NCBI GenBank assembly: GCA_001785175.1
Contig: MFSY01000012.1
Span: 3,088 to 16,577 of the forward strand
Length of the DNA: 13,490 bases
Direction of reading: 5' to 3'
From: Candidatus Muproteobacteria bacterium RIFCSPHIGHO2_01_FULL_65_16
GTDB lineage: Bacteria; Pseudomonadota; Gammaproteobacteria; Acidiferrobacterales; Sulfurifustaceae
Shown here one piece after another: positions 7,887 to 13,490 of this stretch (position 1 is the stretch's first letter; every line of letters starts with the position of its first letter). The notes beneath the pieces are model-generated. The model was not told the DNA's origin. It was given only the letters and a program-made list of their open reading frames with translations, and ran no database searches. The position numbers and the translations under genes were made by a program.

Positions 7887-8053
7887 TAGTTTTCACCGCA
7901 AAGACGGTCGCTCCCGACATCCTGTCGCGCGCGACATTCGTAGTCCCGGTACAACATCAAGAACGTAGGGAATTTTCAATCAACCATTTAGATTTTCTTT
8001 GCGCCCTTCGCGTCTTTGCGGCAAATAATCATACTTACACCAGAGTTTCCCTA
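7871..8053. repeat. Element with terminal inverted repeats, CGCAAAGAC type, long copy
   Basis: Occupies the whole gap between two converging genes. The left end reads AGGGAATTCTGAATAATAG, then TTTCACCGCAAAGACG at 7891-7906. The right end, read as reverse complement from 8053, begins TAGGGAAACTCTGG and continues into TTGCCGCAAAGACGCG. The ends match as terminal inverted repeats with small gaps. The 45 nt at 7993-8037 recur exactly, in reverse complement, at 12747-12791. The interior has a 12-bp palindrome (GTCGCGCGCGAC, 7924-7935) and another AGGGAA word at 7967-7972. There is no ORF. The TAA of the lipoprotein gene (7884-7886) and the TAG of the SDR gene (8051-8053) fall within its two ends. 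Confidence 0.75.
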
Positions 8054-8998
8054 ACGCCCCGCGTGGCCGCGCAGCTCGGTGTAGCGCGCCTGCGCGCCGC
8101 CGCCGAGATAGCCCGGGACGATCTGCTCCATGCCCACCGGCGCGATGCCGAAGACCTCCGGGAAGCCTTTCGCGCACACGCTGTCGAGCTTGAGCGAGTT
8201 GTAGTTGTCGCGCGAGAACGGCTTGCCCGGGACGAATTCCATCACCGCGGCTTGCAAGCGCGACAACGTGTCGGGCAGGCCCACGATGCGGGTGCGCAGG
8301 TGGAGCAGGCGCGCGGTGTATTCCACGATCTCCCTGAGCGTGTAGACCTTGGGGCCGCAGAGGTCGTAGCGCTTGCCGAAGGTCCCGTGGTCGTCGAGCG
8401 CGAGCGCATACGCCTGCGCCACGTCCTCGACGTACACCGGCTGCAGGCGCGCGTTCGGGCAGGCGAGCGGAAACACGAACGGCGAAAGCTTGAGCAGTCC
8501 GGCGAAGCGGACGATGAAGCCGTCGTGCGGGCCGAAGATCACGGACGGGCGGAAGCTCGTGACGGCGAGGTCCGGGCCGTGGGCGCGGTGGACGGTGTCC
8601 TCGCCCATCGCCTTGGTGCGCAGGTAATGGCTCGGCGCCTGGAGCGACGCGTTGAGCGCGCTCATGTGCAGCAGGCGCCGGACGCCCGCCTGGCGGCAGG
8701 CCTCGACGACCTTGGCCGGCAGCTCCGCGTGCGCCCGGGCGAAGCCGCGGCCGCGGTGACCCTTCTCGTTCAGGATGCCGACGAGATTGATGACGGCGTC
8801 CATCCCCTGAAACTGCTGACGCAGGAAAACCGGATTGTGCACGTCGCCCTCGACGATCCGCACCGTCGGCAATAACAGCAGCTCGCGGTGGCGGTCGGCG
8901 TGGCGTGTGGGTATCAATACCTCACGCCGCTCCGCGGCCAGGCGCGCCGCGATGCGGCTGCCGACAAATCCGGTTCCCCCCAGAATGCATATCTTCAT
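8051..8998 (-). CDS. NAD(P)-binding SDR protein, complex I NDUFA9-like
   Basis: 315 residues of the atypical extended SDR (NAD-dependent epimerase/dehydratase-like) family, the group annotated in bacteria as complex I NDUFA9-like. The Rossmann motif is GGTGFVG at 7-13 directly after the first strand. GDVHN at 51-55 and NLVGIL at 71-76 follow the usual core. Y125 and K129 (SHYLRTKAMGED) occupy the YxxxK positions. FRPSVIFGPHDGF (149-161) and QPVYVEDVAQAY (186-197) are typical of this group. The reaction is unknown; a quinone- or NADPH-related structural or reductase role is inferred from the family only. No strong Shine-Dalgarno precedes the ATG. It follows slt on the same strand after a repeat-filled gap. 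The TAG stop is the edge of the element at 7871-8053. Confidence 0.85.
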   Translation of the reverse strand: MKICILGGTGFVGSRIAARLAAERREVLIPTRHADRHRELLLLPTVRIVEGDVHNPVFLRQQFQGMDAVINLVGILNEKGHRGRGFARAHAELPAKVVEACRQAGVRRLLHMSALNASLQAPSHYLRTKAMGEDTVHRAHGPDLAVTSFRPSVIFGPHDGFIVRFAGLLKLSPFVFPLACPNARLQPVYVEDVAQAYALALDDHGTFGKRYDLCGPKVYTLREIVEYTARLLHLRTRIVGLPDTLSRLQAAVMEFVPGKPFSRDNYNSLKLDSVCAKGFPEVFGIAPVGMEQIVPGYLGGGAQARYTELRGHAGR

Positions 8999-9023
8999 AG
9001 GCAGTAGCTGGATGACTTGAACA

Positions 9024-9126
9024 ATCCGCAGATTGCGCAGATTTCCGCAGATGTACTTAGCGGCAAGAAAGATCTGCGCCTAGCTGCGGATAAACACGGC
9101 CGTTCCGCGTTCACCTGCGGTTTCAG
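9024..9126. repeat. Degenerate 10-bp-period (CGCAGAT) inverted element
   Basis: The left arm at about 9024-9053 contains CCGCAGATTGCGCAGATTTC and another CCGCAGATG. The right arm at about 9105-9125 is CCGCGTTCACCTGCGGTTTC. A further forward word, TGCGGATAAACACGG, lies at 9084-9098. It is the same family as the cluster at 5177-5461 but more decayed. It lies just behind the SDR gene start, so it is in that gene's leader. Confidence 0.65.
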
Positions 9127-9198
9127 AAATATTATCCTCCTGATTACGAGCGATGAGCAGTCGGACAACGGCTCGATACTATAACGCACTCCGCCCCA

Positions 9199-9227
9199 CT
9201 TGCCACTTGCTGCTTGCTGCTTGCTAC
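9199..9227. repeat. Tandem heptamer CTTGCTG array at the slt stop
   Basis: Four units in a row: CTTGCCA, CTTGCTG, CTTGCTG, CTTGCTA. Read on the minus strand, slt ends in TAG and continues as TAGCAAG and CAGCAAG units. The stop codon (9224-9226) is therefore part of the first repeat unit. Confidence 0.85.
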
Positions 9228-11173
9228 TCCCCGGCGGGCGTGATCGGGGGCATGCGATCCTTCAGGCGCGTCGGCCGCTGGCCGAGCCGGTAGTCGTAGA
9301 CCGCGGTGTAGGCCATCACGTTTTTCACGTAATCGCGCGTCTCGTTGTACGGGATGTTCTCGACCCAGACGTCGGCCGCGAGCGCCTCCGCCTGCGGGAT
9401 CCAGGTGCTGATGCGGTTCGGTCCGGCGTTGTAGGCCGCGGTCGCCAGCACCTGGTGGCCGCGGTTGCGGTCGAGCACGTCCTTCAGATAACTCACGCCC
9501 AGGCGCAGGTTGTTCTGGACATCGAGCAGCGCCTGGCGGCTGCGGATGTTGAGTTTCAGCTTGCGGCCGGCGAGCATGCCCGTGGCCGGCATCAGCTGCA
9601 TCAGCCCGAGCGCGCCGGCCGGCGAGCGCGCGTCCGCGACGAACGCGCTCTCCTGGCGCATGACGCCGTAGACCCATCCCGGATCAACGCCGTGCGCGGC
9701 GGCGTTGGATTCGACCGCGTCGCGGTACAGCACCGGGAAGCGCAGCTCGAGGTCGTCCTGGTGGTCGCTCCGGCTGACCGTGAAAATGGCGCGGTCATGC
9801 CAGCCCCACTGGAGCGCGAGCACCGCCGCCACCTGAAGCTCGCGGTTGTTCATGTGGCGCGTGGTCCAGTGCCACTGACGGCGCGCGTCCGTTACCAGCC
9901 CCATGAGATACAGCTCCTGCGCCATCTGGATGCCGGGGCGCGCCAGCATGACGCTGATCTCCTCCGGGCCGGCCTCGATCGCGGCGTGCTGCATGGAATA
10001 ATCCGCGGCGATCCGGTCGGCCGCGAGAAATCCGTAATAACCGCGCTCCTTGGCGAGCTTCGCGAACATCTTTTCCGCGCCCCACCTGTCCCCCGTCTGC
10101 TGCAGGATGCGCGCCTGCCAGTAGCGCCACTGGCTGTGTTGCTGCTGCTCCTCGGACAGCCCGGCGATGAAGCGTTTCGCCGTCTCCCACTCGCCGGCGC
10201 GGATCGCCGCGCGCACGCGCCACAGGTGCAGCGCCTCGTCGCTCGGGTCCGCGGACACCGAGGCCAGCCATTTCAGCGCCTGGGGGAGTTGGTACTGGGC
10301 CGCGAGGATGCCGATGTAGCGCAGCACGTAGTTTTCGTCCTCGCCGAAGAACTGGTATTTATCCTTGATCCGCTCCCACTGGCGCATGGCCTCCTCGGGG
10401 TCGCGGAACGCCAGGCGCACGATGCCGTGCTTGACGATCATGCGCGCCACCGGCGTCTCCACGGGATAGCGGATGTTCTCCAGCTCCGTCACCGGCTGGC
10501 GGTGCATCGCCTGCCAGCGGCCGACCCACACCCGCTCCTGCGGCTCGAGATATTTCGCGAGCTCGCCGGCCAGACTGAGGCTGCGGTTCTCCATAGCCAG
10601 GCGGATGCGCTCCCAGACCTTCTCGCCCGTCATGTGCCCGGCCGCCTTCCACGCGGCGAACACCGGTTCGCAGACGGCCGGCAGGCGCCGGCCGGTCAGC
10701 CAGAGTTGTTCGATCTCGTCCATGAGCGCCGCCTGCTGCTCGCTCGCGCGCAGCAGATACGAAAGGCGCTGGCACTGCAAATCGTGATCGTTCTCGATAT
10801 CCTTGTACTCTCGAATGAACGTCTCCCAGTCGCCGCGCGCGGCCAGCAGGCGCAGCCACTTCTTGCGCAACACGTCGCTCACCGGCGCCTGGCTGTTTTC
10901 CTCGAGGAACTTCCGCACCACCGGCGTCGGCGCCGTCGCGAGCCAGTCCTTGAGGATTTCGTATTCCAGATACCCGTAAAGGACGTAGCCGCTCAAGCGG
11001 TCGGCGAGCGCGCGAAAGCGGGTGTGGTTGCCGGCGCGCAGCGCCTCCTGGGCCGCGAGGTAATCGCGGCGCTGCTGCTCGTCATCAACCAGAAACCCCA
11101 CGGCCGGCGTGGATACCGCTCCGGCCGCGACGCACAGCGCGATGAGCAACCACGGTTTGATGCGCGGAATCAT
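9224..11173 (-). CDS. slt: Soluble lytic murein transglycosylase (Slt70 type)
   Basis: 649 residues from ATG 11173, close to the roughly 645 of E. coli Slt70. It cleaves the MurNAc-GlcNAc bond of peptidoglycan in the periplasm, leaving 1,6-anhydro ends. A signal peptide (MIPRIKPWLLIALCVAAGA, cleaved near residue 25) is followed by a long alpha-helical superhelix (about 28-470) rich in TPR-like pairs. The catalytic domain follows: E508 in GVMRQESAF, GALGLMQLMPATG (520-532), AYNAGPNR (580-587) and NIPYNETRDYVKNV (606-619). The open frame extends upstream past 11173, but that part runs through the hairpin repeat and has no signal-peptide logic, so ATG 11173 is chosen. The TAG stop lies in a heptamer repeat. 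It is divergent from the aldehyde dehydrogenase gene. Confidence 0.96.
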   Translation of the reverse strand: MIPRIKPWLLIALCVAAGAVSTPAVGFLVDDEQQRRDYLAAQEALRAGNHTRFRALADRLSGYVLYGYLEYEILKDWLATAPTPVVRKFLEENSQAPVSDVLRKKWLRLLAARGDWETFIREYKDIENDHDLQCQRLSYLLRASEQQAALMDEIEQLWLTGRRLPAVCEPVFAAWKAAGHMTGEKVWERIRLAMENRSLSLAGELAKYLEPQERVWVGRWQAMHRQPVTELENIRYPVETPVARMIVKHGIVRLAFRDPEEAMRQWERIKDKYQFFGEDENYVLRYIGILAAQYQLPQALKWLASVSADPSDEALHLWRVRAAIRAGEWETAKRFIAGLSEEQQQHSQWRYWQARILQQTGDRWGAEKMFAKLAKERGYYGFLAADRIAADYSMQHAAIEAGPEEISVMLARPGIQMAQELYLMGLVTDARRQWHWTTRHMNNRELQVAAVLALQWGWHDRAIFTVSRSDHQDDLELRFPVLYRDAVESNAAAHGVDPGWVYGVMRQESAFVADARSPAGALGLMQLMPATGMLAGRKLKLNIRSRQALLDVQNNLRLGVSYLKDVLDRNRGHQVLATAAYNAGPNRISTWIPQAEALAADVWVENIPYNETRDYVKNVMAYTAVYDYRLGQRPTRLKDRMPPITPAGE

Positions 11174-11206
11174 GTCACTAATCTTAGCCCAGCCGGGCCC
11201 GAGAGG

Positions 11207-11324
11207 CTGCTGAAAAAACCGGTTTTCAGCAGGGACATGGCGCCATTTTTCATGCCGAGGCAAAAACCACGCCTTTTGCGCTGCGAGCGGAAGAAAATCC
11301 GAGAGCGACTTTTTCCGCATCCTG
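11207..11324. repeat. Multi-hairpin repeat in the slt / dehydrogenase divergent region
   Basis: The first hairpin is CTGCTGAAAAAACC (11207-11220) with GGTTTTCAGCAG (11221-11232), a shortened form of the perfect hairpin at 3125-3160. It is followed by GCCATTTTTC (from about 11242), a weak second stem, and a third pair, GCGGAAGAAAATCC (11287-11300) with GACTTTTTCCGC (11307-11318), then ATCCTG. The same order of parts, with one extra hairpin, occurs at 13326-13487. It sits between the two divergent starts and so must overlap or border their promoters. Confidence 0.7.
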
Positions 11325-11357
11325 TTGGAGAATAACCCGCGGGGCGCGAGGAAAACT

Positions 11358-12716
11358 ATGGAATCAATAAATCCCGCGACGGGGCAGCTGTTAAAAACCT
11401 TCGACACCTGGGACGCGGCGCAGCTCGAGGCGGCGCTGCGCGCGGCGGCCGACGCGCGCGCCGAGTGGCAGGCGACGCCGTTCGGCGAGCGCGCGCGGCT
11501 GTTCCGGACAATCGCCGCCGCACTGCGCAAGCGCACGGCGCACTACGCCGGGTTGATCTCCCAGGAGATGGGAAAGCTGATCAAGGAGGCGCGCGCGGAG
11601 GTGGAAAAGTGCGCCTGGGGTTGCGAATACTACGCCGAAAACGGCGAGCGCTTTCTCCGGGACGAGGTCGTCGAAACGGACGCCTCGTTGAGTTATATCG
11701 CGTATCTCCCGCTCGGCACGGTGCTCGCCATCATGCCGTGGAACTTCCCTTTCTGGCAGGTCTTCCGCGCGGCCGCGCCGGCGCTGATGGCCGGCAACAC
11801 CATGGTGCTCAAGCACGCATCGAGCGTGCCGCAGTGCGCGCAGGCGCTCGATGAGATCTTCCGCGACGCCGGCTTCCCCCGGGGGGTGTTTAGCGCCCTC
11901 ATGATCTCCGCCGCGCAGGCGGAGCAGGCGATCGCCGATCCCCGCATCCAGGCCGTGACGCTCACCGGCAGCGAGGCCGCCGGCCGCGGGGTCGCGGCCG
12001 CGGCCGGCGCGCAGCTCAAAAAGACCGTGCTCGAGCTGGGCGGGTCGGACGCCTTCGTGGTGCTGGAGGACGCCGACCTGGAACAGGCGGCCGCCACCGG
12101 CGCCGCCGCGCGCCTGCTCAACTGCGGTCAGAGCTGCATCGCCGCCAAGCGTTTCATCGTAGTGGGCAAGATCGCGGACGAATATCTGGCGCTGCTCAAG
12201 CAGAAGCTGCAGGCGCTCAAGCTGGGCGACCCGGCGCTGGAGGGCACGCAGCTCGGACCGATGGCGCGCGCCGACCTGCGCGACCAGCTGCACGCGCAGG
12301 TCCGGGATTCCGTCGCCGCCGGCGCCGGGCTCGTGCTCGGCGGCGAGCCGCACCCGGGACCGGGATTTTTTTACAAGGCCACGATCCTCGATCAGGTCGG
12401 GCCCGGCATGCGCGCCTACGACGAGGAGTTGTTCGGGCCGGTGGCGATCGTGCTCCGCGCGCGCAACGAGGACGACGCGCTGCGTCTCGCCAACGACAAC
12501 CGCTACGGCCTGGGCGCGAGCGTGTGGACCCGGGACAGCAAGCGCGGCGAACGCTTCGCGCGCCGCGTCCAGTCGGGCGCGAGCTTCGTCAACGGCATGG
12601 TCAAGAGCGACCCGCGCCTGCCATTCGGCGGCGTCAAGGCGTCCGGTTACGGGCGCGAGCTCTCGATCCACGGCATCCGCGAGTTCGTCAATGTCAAAAC
12701 CATGTGGATCAAGTAG
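11358..12716 (+). CDS. sad: Succinate-semialdehyde dehydrogenase (Sad/YneI-type)
   Basis: 452 residues from ATG 11358, preceded by GAGGA at 5-6 nt. A TTG at 11325 would add 11 residues but lies at the edge of the repeat. It is a cytoplasmic NAD(P)-dependent aldehyde dehydrogenase. The catalytic set is complete: PWNFPFWQV with N129, K152 in VLKHAS, E226 in LELGGSD, nucleophile C260 in GQSCIAAKRF and E357 in EELFGP. INPATG at the start, LGTVLAIMPWNFPFWQV, LGPMARADLRDQLH and the closing PFGGVKASGYGRELS track the E. coli Sad (YneI) protein closely, which oxidises succinate semialdehyde to succinate. Other short aldehydes are possible. Expressed away from slt; the PagL-like gene is 130 bp downstream, behind a repeat. 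Confidence 0.9.
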   Translation: MESINPATGQLLKTFDTWDAAQLEAALRAAADARAEWQATPFGERARLFRTIAAALRKRTAHYAGLISQEMGKLIKEARAEVEKCAWGCEYYAENGERFLRDEVVETDASLSYIAYLPLGTVLAIMPWNFPFWQVFRAAAPALMAGNTMVLKHASSVPQCAQALDEIFRDAGFPRGVFSALMISAAQAEQAIADPRIQAVTLTGSEAAGRGVAAAAGAQLKKTVLELGGSDAFVVLEDADLEQAAATGAAARLLNCGQSCIAAKRFIVVGKIADEYLALLKQKLQALKLGDPALEGTQLGPMARADLRDQLHAQVRDSVAAGAGLVLGGEPHPGPGFFYKATILDQVGPGMRAYDEELFGPVAIVLRARNEDDALRLANDNRYGLGASVWTRDSKRGERFARRVQSGASFVNGMVKSDPRLPFGGVKASGYGRELSIHGIREFVNVKTMWIK

Positions 12717-12730
12717 TGCCAGCGCGTTCC

Positions 12731-12846
12731 TTAGGGAAGCTCCGATTAAGTATGATTATTTGCCGCAAAGACGCGAAGGGCGCAAAGAAAAGCATCGGAT
12801 AATCAACAGAAGATTCTTTGCGTCTTTGCGGCGAAAACTTCTTATC
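12731..12846. repeat. CGCAAAGAC-type inverted element, short copy
   Basis: Begins TTAGGGAAGCTCCGATTAAG, like the right end of the element at 7871-8053, and shares an exact 45-nt block (12747-12791) with it. The inverted arms GCCGCAAAGACG (12762-12773) and CGTCTTTGCGGC (12821-12832) are perfect over 12 nt. The right outer end (GCGAAAACTTCTTATC) resembles, in reverse complement, the ATAATAGTTTTCACCGC end of the long copy. It stops at or just inside the ATG of the PagL-like gene. Confidence 0.8.
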
Positions 12847-13410
12847 ATGTCGAACACGGCCGCGACCGTGCGGCCACGACGAAGAGGGACGAGGGTCATC
12901 GGGCTGATTCTGACGCTGGCGGCGGCCGCGTCCGAAGCGGAAACGTCCGTGACGATCGCGGGCAACGTCAAGCTGGCGGAAGACGACCGCGCCGTGATGG
13001 TGGACTACACCGGCGCGCGCTGGCAGCCCTATCTGGCGCTGACCGGCAATCACGGCTTCCCGGCCAAGATCGGGAACGCGGCGGCGGGCGTCGAGCACGT
13101 GTGGCGGCCCGGGAGCTTCGTGCTCGGCGCCGGTCTCGCCTACGTCCGGGACACCGACAGCGACATCGGGACGCACCTGAACTTCTCTTTGTTCGTCGAG
13201 CTCCGGCTCGCCGGTCCGCACTCGCTCGTGTGCCGGCATCTGTCGCACGGCGCCACGACCCTGGGGATCATCCGCGACAAGGCCAACTCCGGCTGGACGT
13301 TTTGCGGCTACCGCCTCCAGCTCCAGCAGGTTGCTGAAAAACTTGTTTTTCAGCAACCTGCGGCGCGGTCGAGGGACCGACCGCCATTTTTCGAGCACGC
13401 GAGTGCTTGA
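12847..13410 (+). CDS. PagL-like outer-membrane protein with repeat-derived tail
   Basis: 187 residues. A signal peptide with a basic start (RPRRR, 9-13), hydrophobic 17-28 and probable cleavage after SEA (29-31) sends it to the envelope. The mature part has alternating beta-strand patterns (GAGLAYVRDTDSDIG, LNFSLFVELRL) and CRHLSHG with H131 and S133, like the H-x-S of PagL lipid A 3-O-deacylases; a later strand ends in GYRL at about 155-158. The third PagL catalytic residue (Glu, about 12 after the serine) is not evident; D144 is near. The barrel seems to finish around residue 160. The remaining tail, from [13 protein letters not shown] on, is the hairpin repeat at 13326-13361 and following DNA read in frame. 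The start is uncertain: ATG 12847 abuts a repeat and has no Shine-Dalgarno; GTG 12868 is an alternative. Could be another small beta-barrel. Confidence 0.6.
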   Translation: MSNTAATVRPRRRGTRVIGLILTLAAAASEAETSVTIAGNVKLAEDDRAVMVDYTGARWQPYLALTGNHGFPAKIGNAAAGVEHVWRPGSFVLGAGLAYVRDTDSDIGTHLNFSLFVELRLAGPHSLVCRHLSHGATTLGIIRDKANSGWTFCGYRLQLQQVAEKLVFQQPAARSRDRPPFFEHASA

Positions 13411-13487
13411 AAAATGGAGCGAGGCCCGGACATGCGCCGGGCCGAAGCGAGCTGAAAAAATCCAGGACGGACTTTTTCAGCATCATG
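13326..13487. repeat. Four-hairpin repeat, full copy
   Basis: Stem 1 is a perfect 16-bp arm pair at 13326-13341 and 13346-13361 with loop CTTG, identical to 3125-3160 except for one loop base. A minor stem, CGGTC/GACCG, follows at 13366-13379. Stem 2 is CCATTTTTCGAGCAC (13384-13398) with GTGCTTGAAAAATGG (13403-13417), one mismatch. Stem 3 is GGCCCGG with CCGGGCC (13423-13443). Stem 4 is GCTGAAAAAATCC (13451-13463) with GGACTTTTTCAGC (13469-13481), one mismatch, then ATCATG. Its first part is translated as the tail of the PagL-like gene, whose TGA lies in stem 2. It may also terminate that transcript. Confidence 0.85.
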
Positions 13488-13490
13488 CCA

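Noticed and set aside
7966..8053. An 88-bp element bounded by TAGGGAA and TTCCCTA
   Set aside because: The 7-bp match is short and the inner sequences do not pair. The longer 7871-8053 boundaries explain both CGCAAAGACG arms better, so this inner pair is kept only as a note.
9200..11335. A 711-codon plus-strand frame opposite slt
   Set aside because: Low-complexity composition and no recognisable motif; the minus strand encodes a complete Slt70-type enzyme.
11174..11536. Upstream extension of slt by 121 codons
   Set aside because: The extension passes through the hairpin repeat and overlaps the dehydrogenase gene on the other strand. The signal peptide begins at ATG 11173.
12691..12846. Extension of the PagL-like protein upstream of 12847
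   Set aside because: This part overlaps the end of the dehydrogenase gene and translates the CGCAAAGAC repeat; the signal peptide lies after 12847.

Overview
The window is GC-rich chromosomal DNA that most resembles a gammaproteobacterium, or a close betaproteobacterial relative. The case rests on a full-length HD-domain Cca, RimO, an Slt70-type transglycosylase, a Sad/YneI-type aldehyde dehydrogenase and a PagL-like outer-membrane protein. That placement is inference. I see no rRNA, tRNA, phage gene, transposase or true CRISPR array.

Layout. A large plus-strand gene (214-3069) encodes a fused ACP, fatty-acyl-AMP ligase and PlsC acyltransferase. It converges on rimO (3149-4480, minus). Upstream of rimO on the minus strand are a membrane-anchored DsrE-like protein (4592-5134) and cca (5535-6755). 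A plus-strand metallo-aminopeptidase-like lipoprotein (6804-7886) diverges from cca and converges on an NDUFA9-like SDR protein (8051-8998, minus). The soluble lytic transglycosylase slt (9224-11173, minus) follows, then a divergent aldehyde dehydrogenase (11358-12716, plus). A small PagL-like outer-membrane gene (12847-13410, plus) comes last, and its 3' end runs into repeat DNA. The genes are housekeeping and envelope functions (tRNA 3' ends, ribosome modification, murein turnover, lipid acylation, lipid A trimming). They do not form one pathway.

The unusual part is between the genes. Most gaps hold non-coding, imperfectly palindromic repeats built from short tandem words. There are 9-bp-period elements (CGCAGAGA or CGCAAAGAC type), 10-bp-period elements (CGCAGATAAA type), two 7-bp-period types (GCTGATA and CTTGCTG), and a multi-hairpin element built on GTTGCTGAAAAAC. 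Several copies reach exactly to the stop codons of neighbouring genes or supply them (rimO, the DsrE-like gene, the lipoprotein, the SDR gene and slt). In the PagL-like gene a copy is read through and adds about 26 residues of foreign sequence. I regard this repeat population as the best candidate here for something under-described. No enzyme that would mobilise it is encoded in the window.
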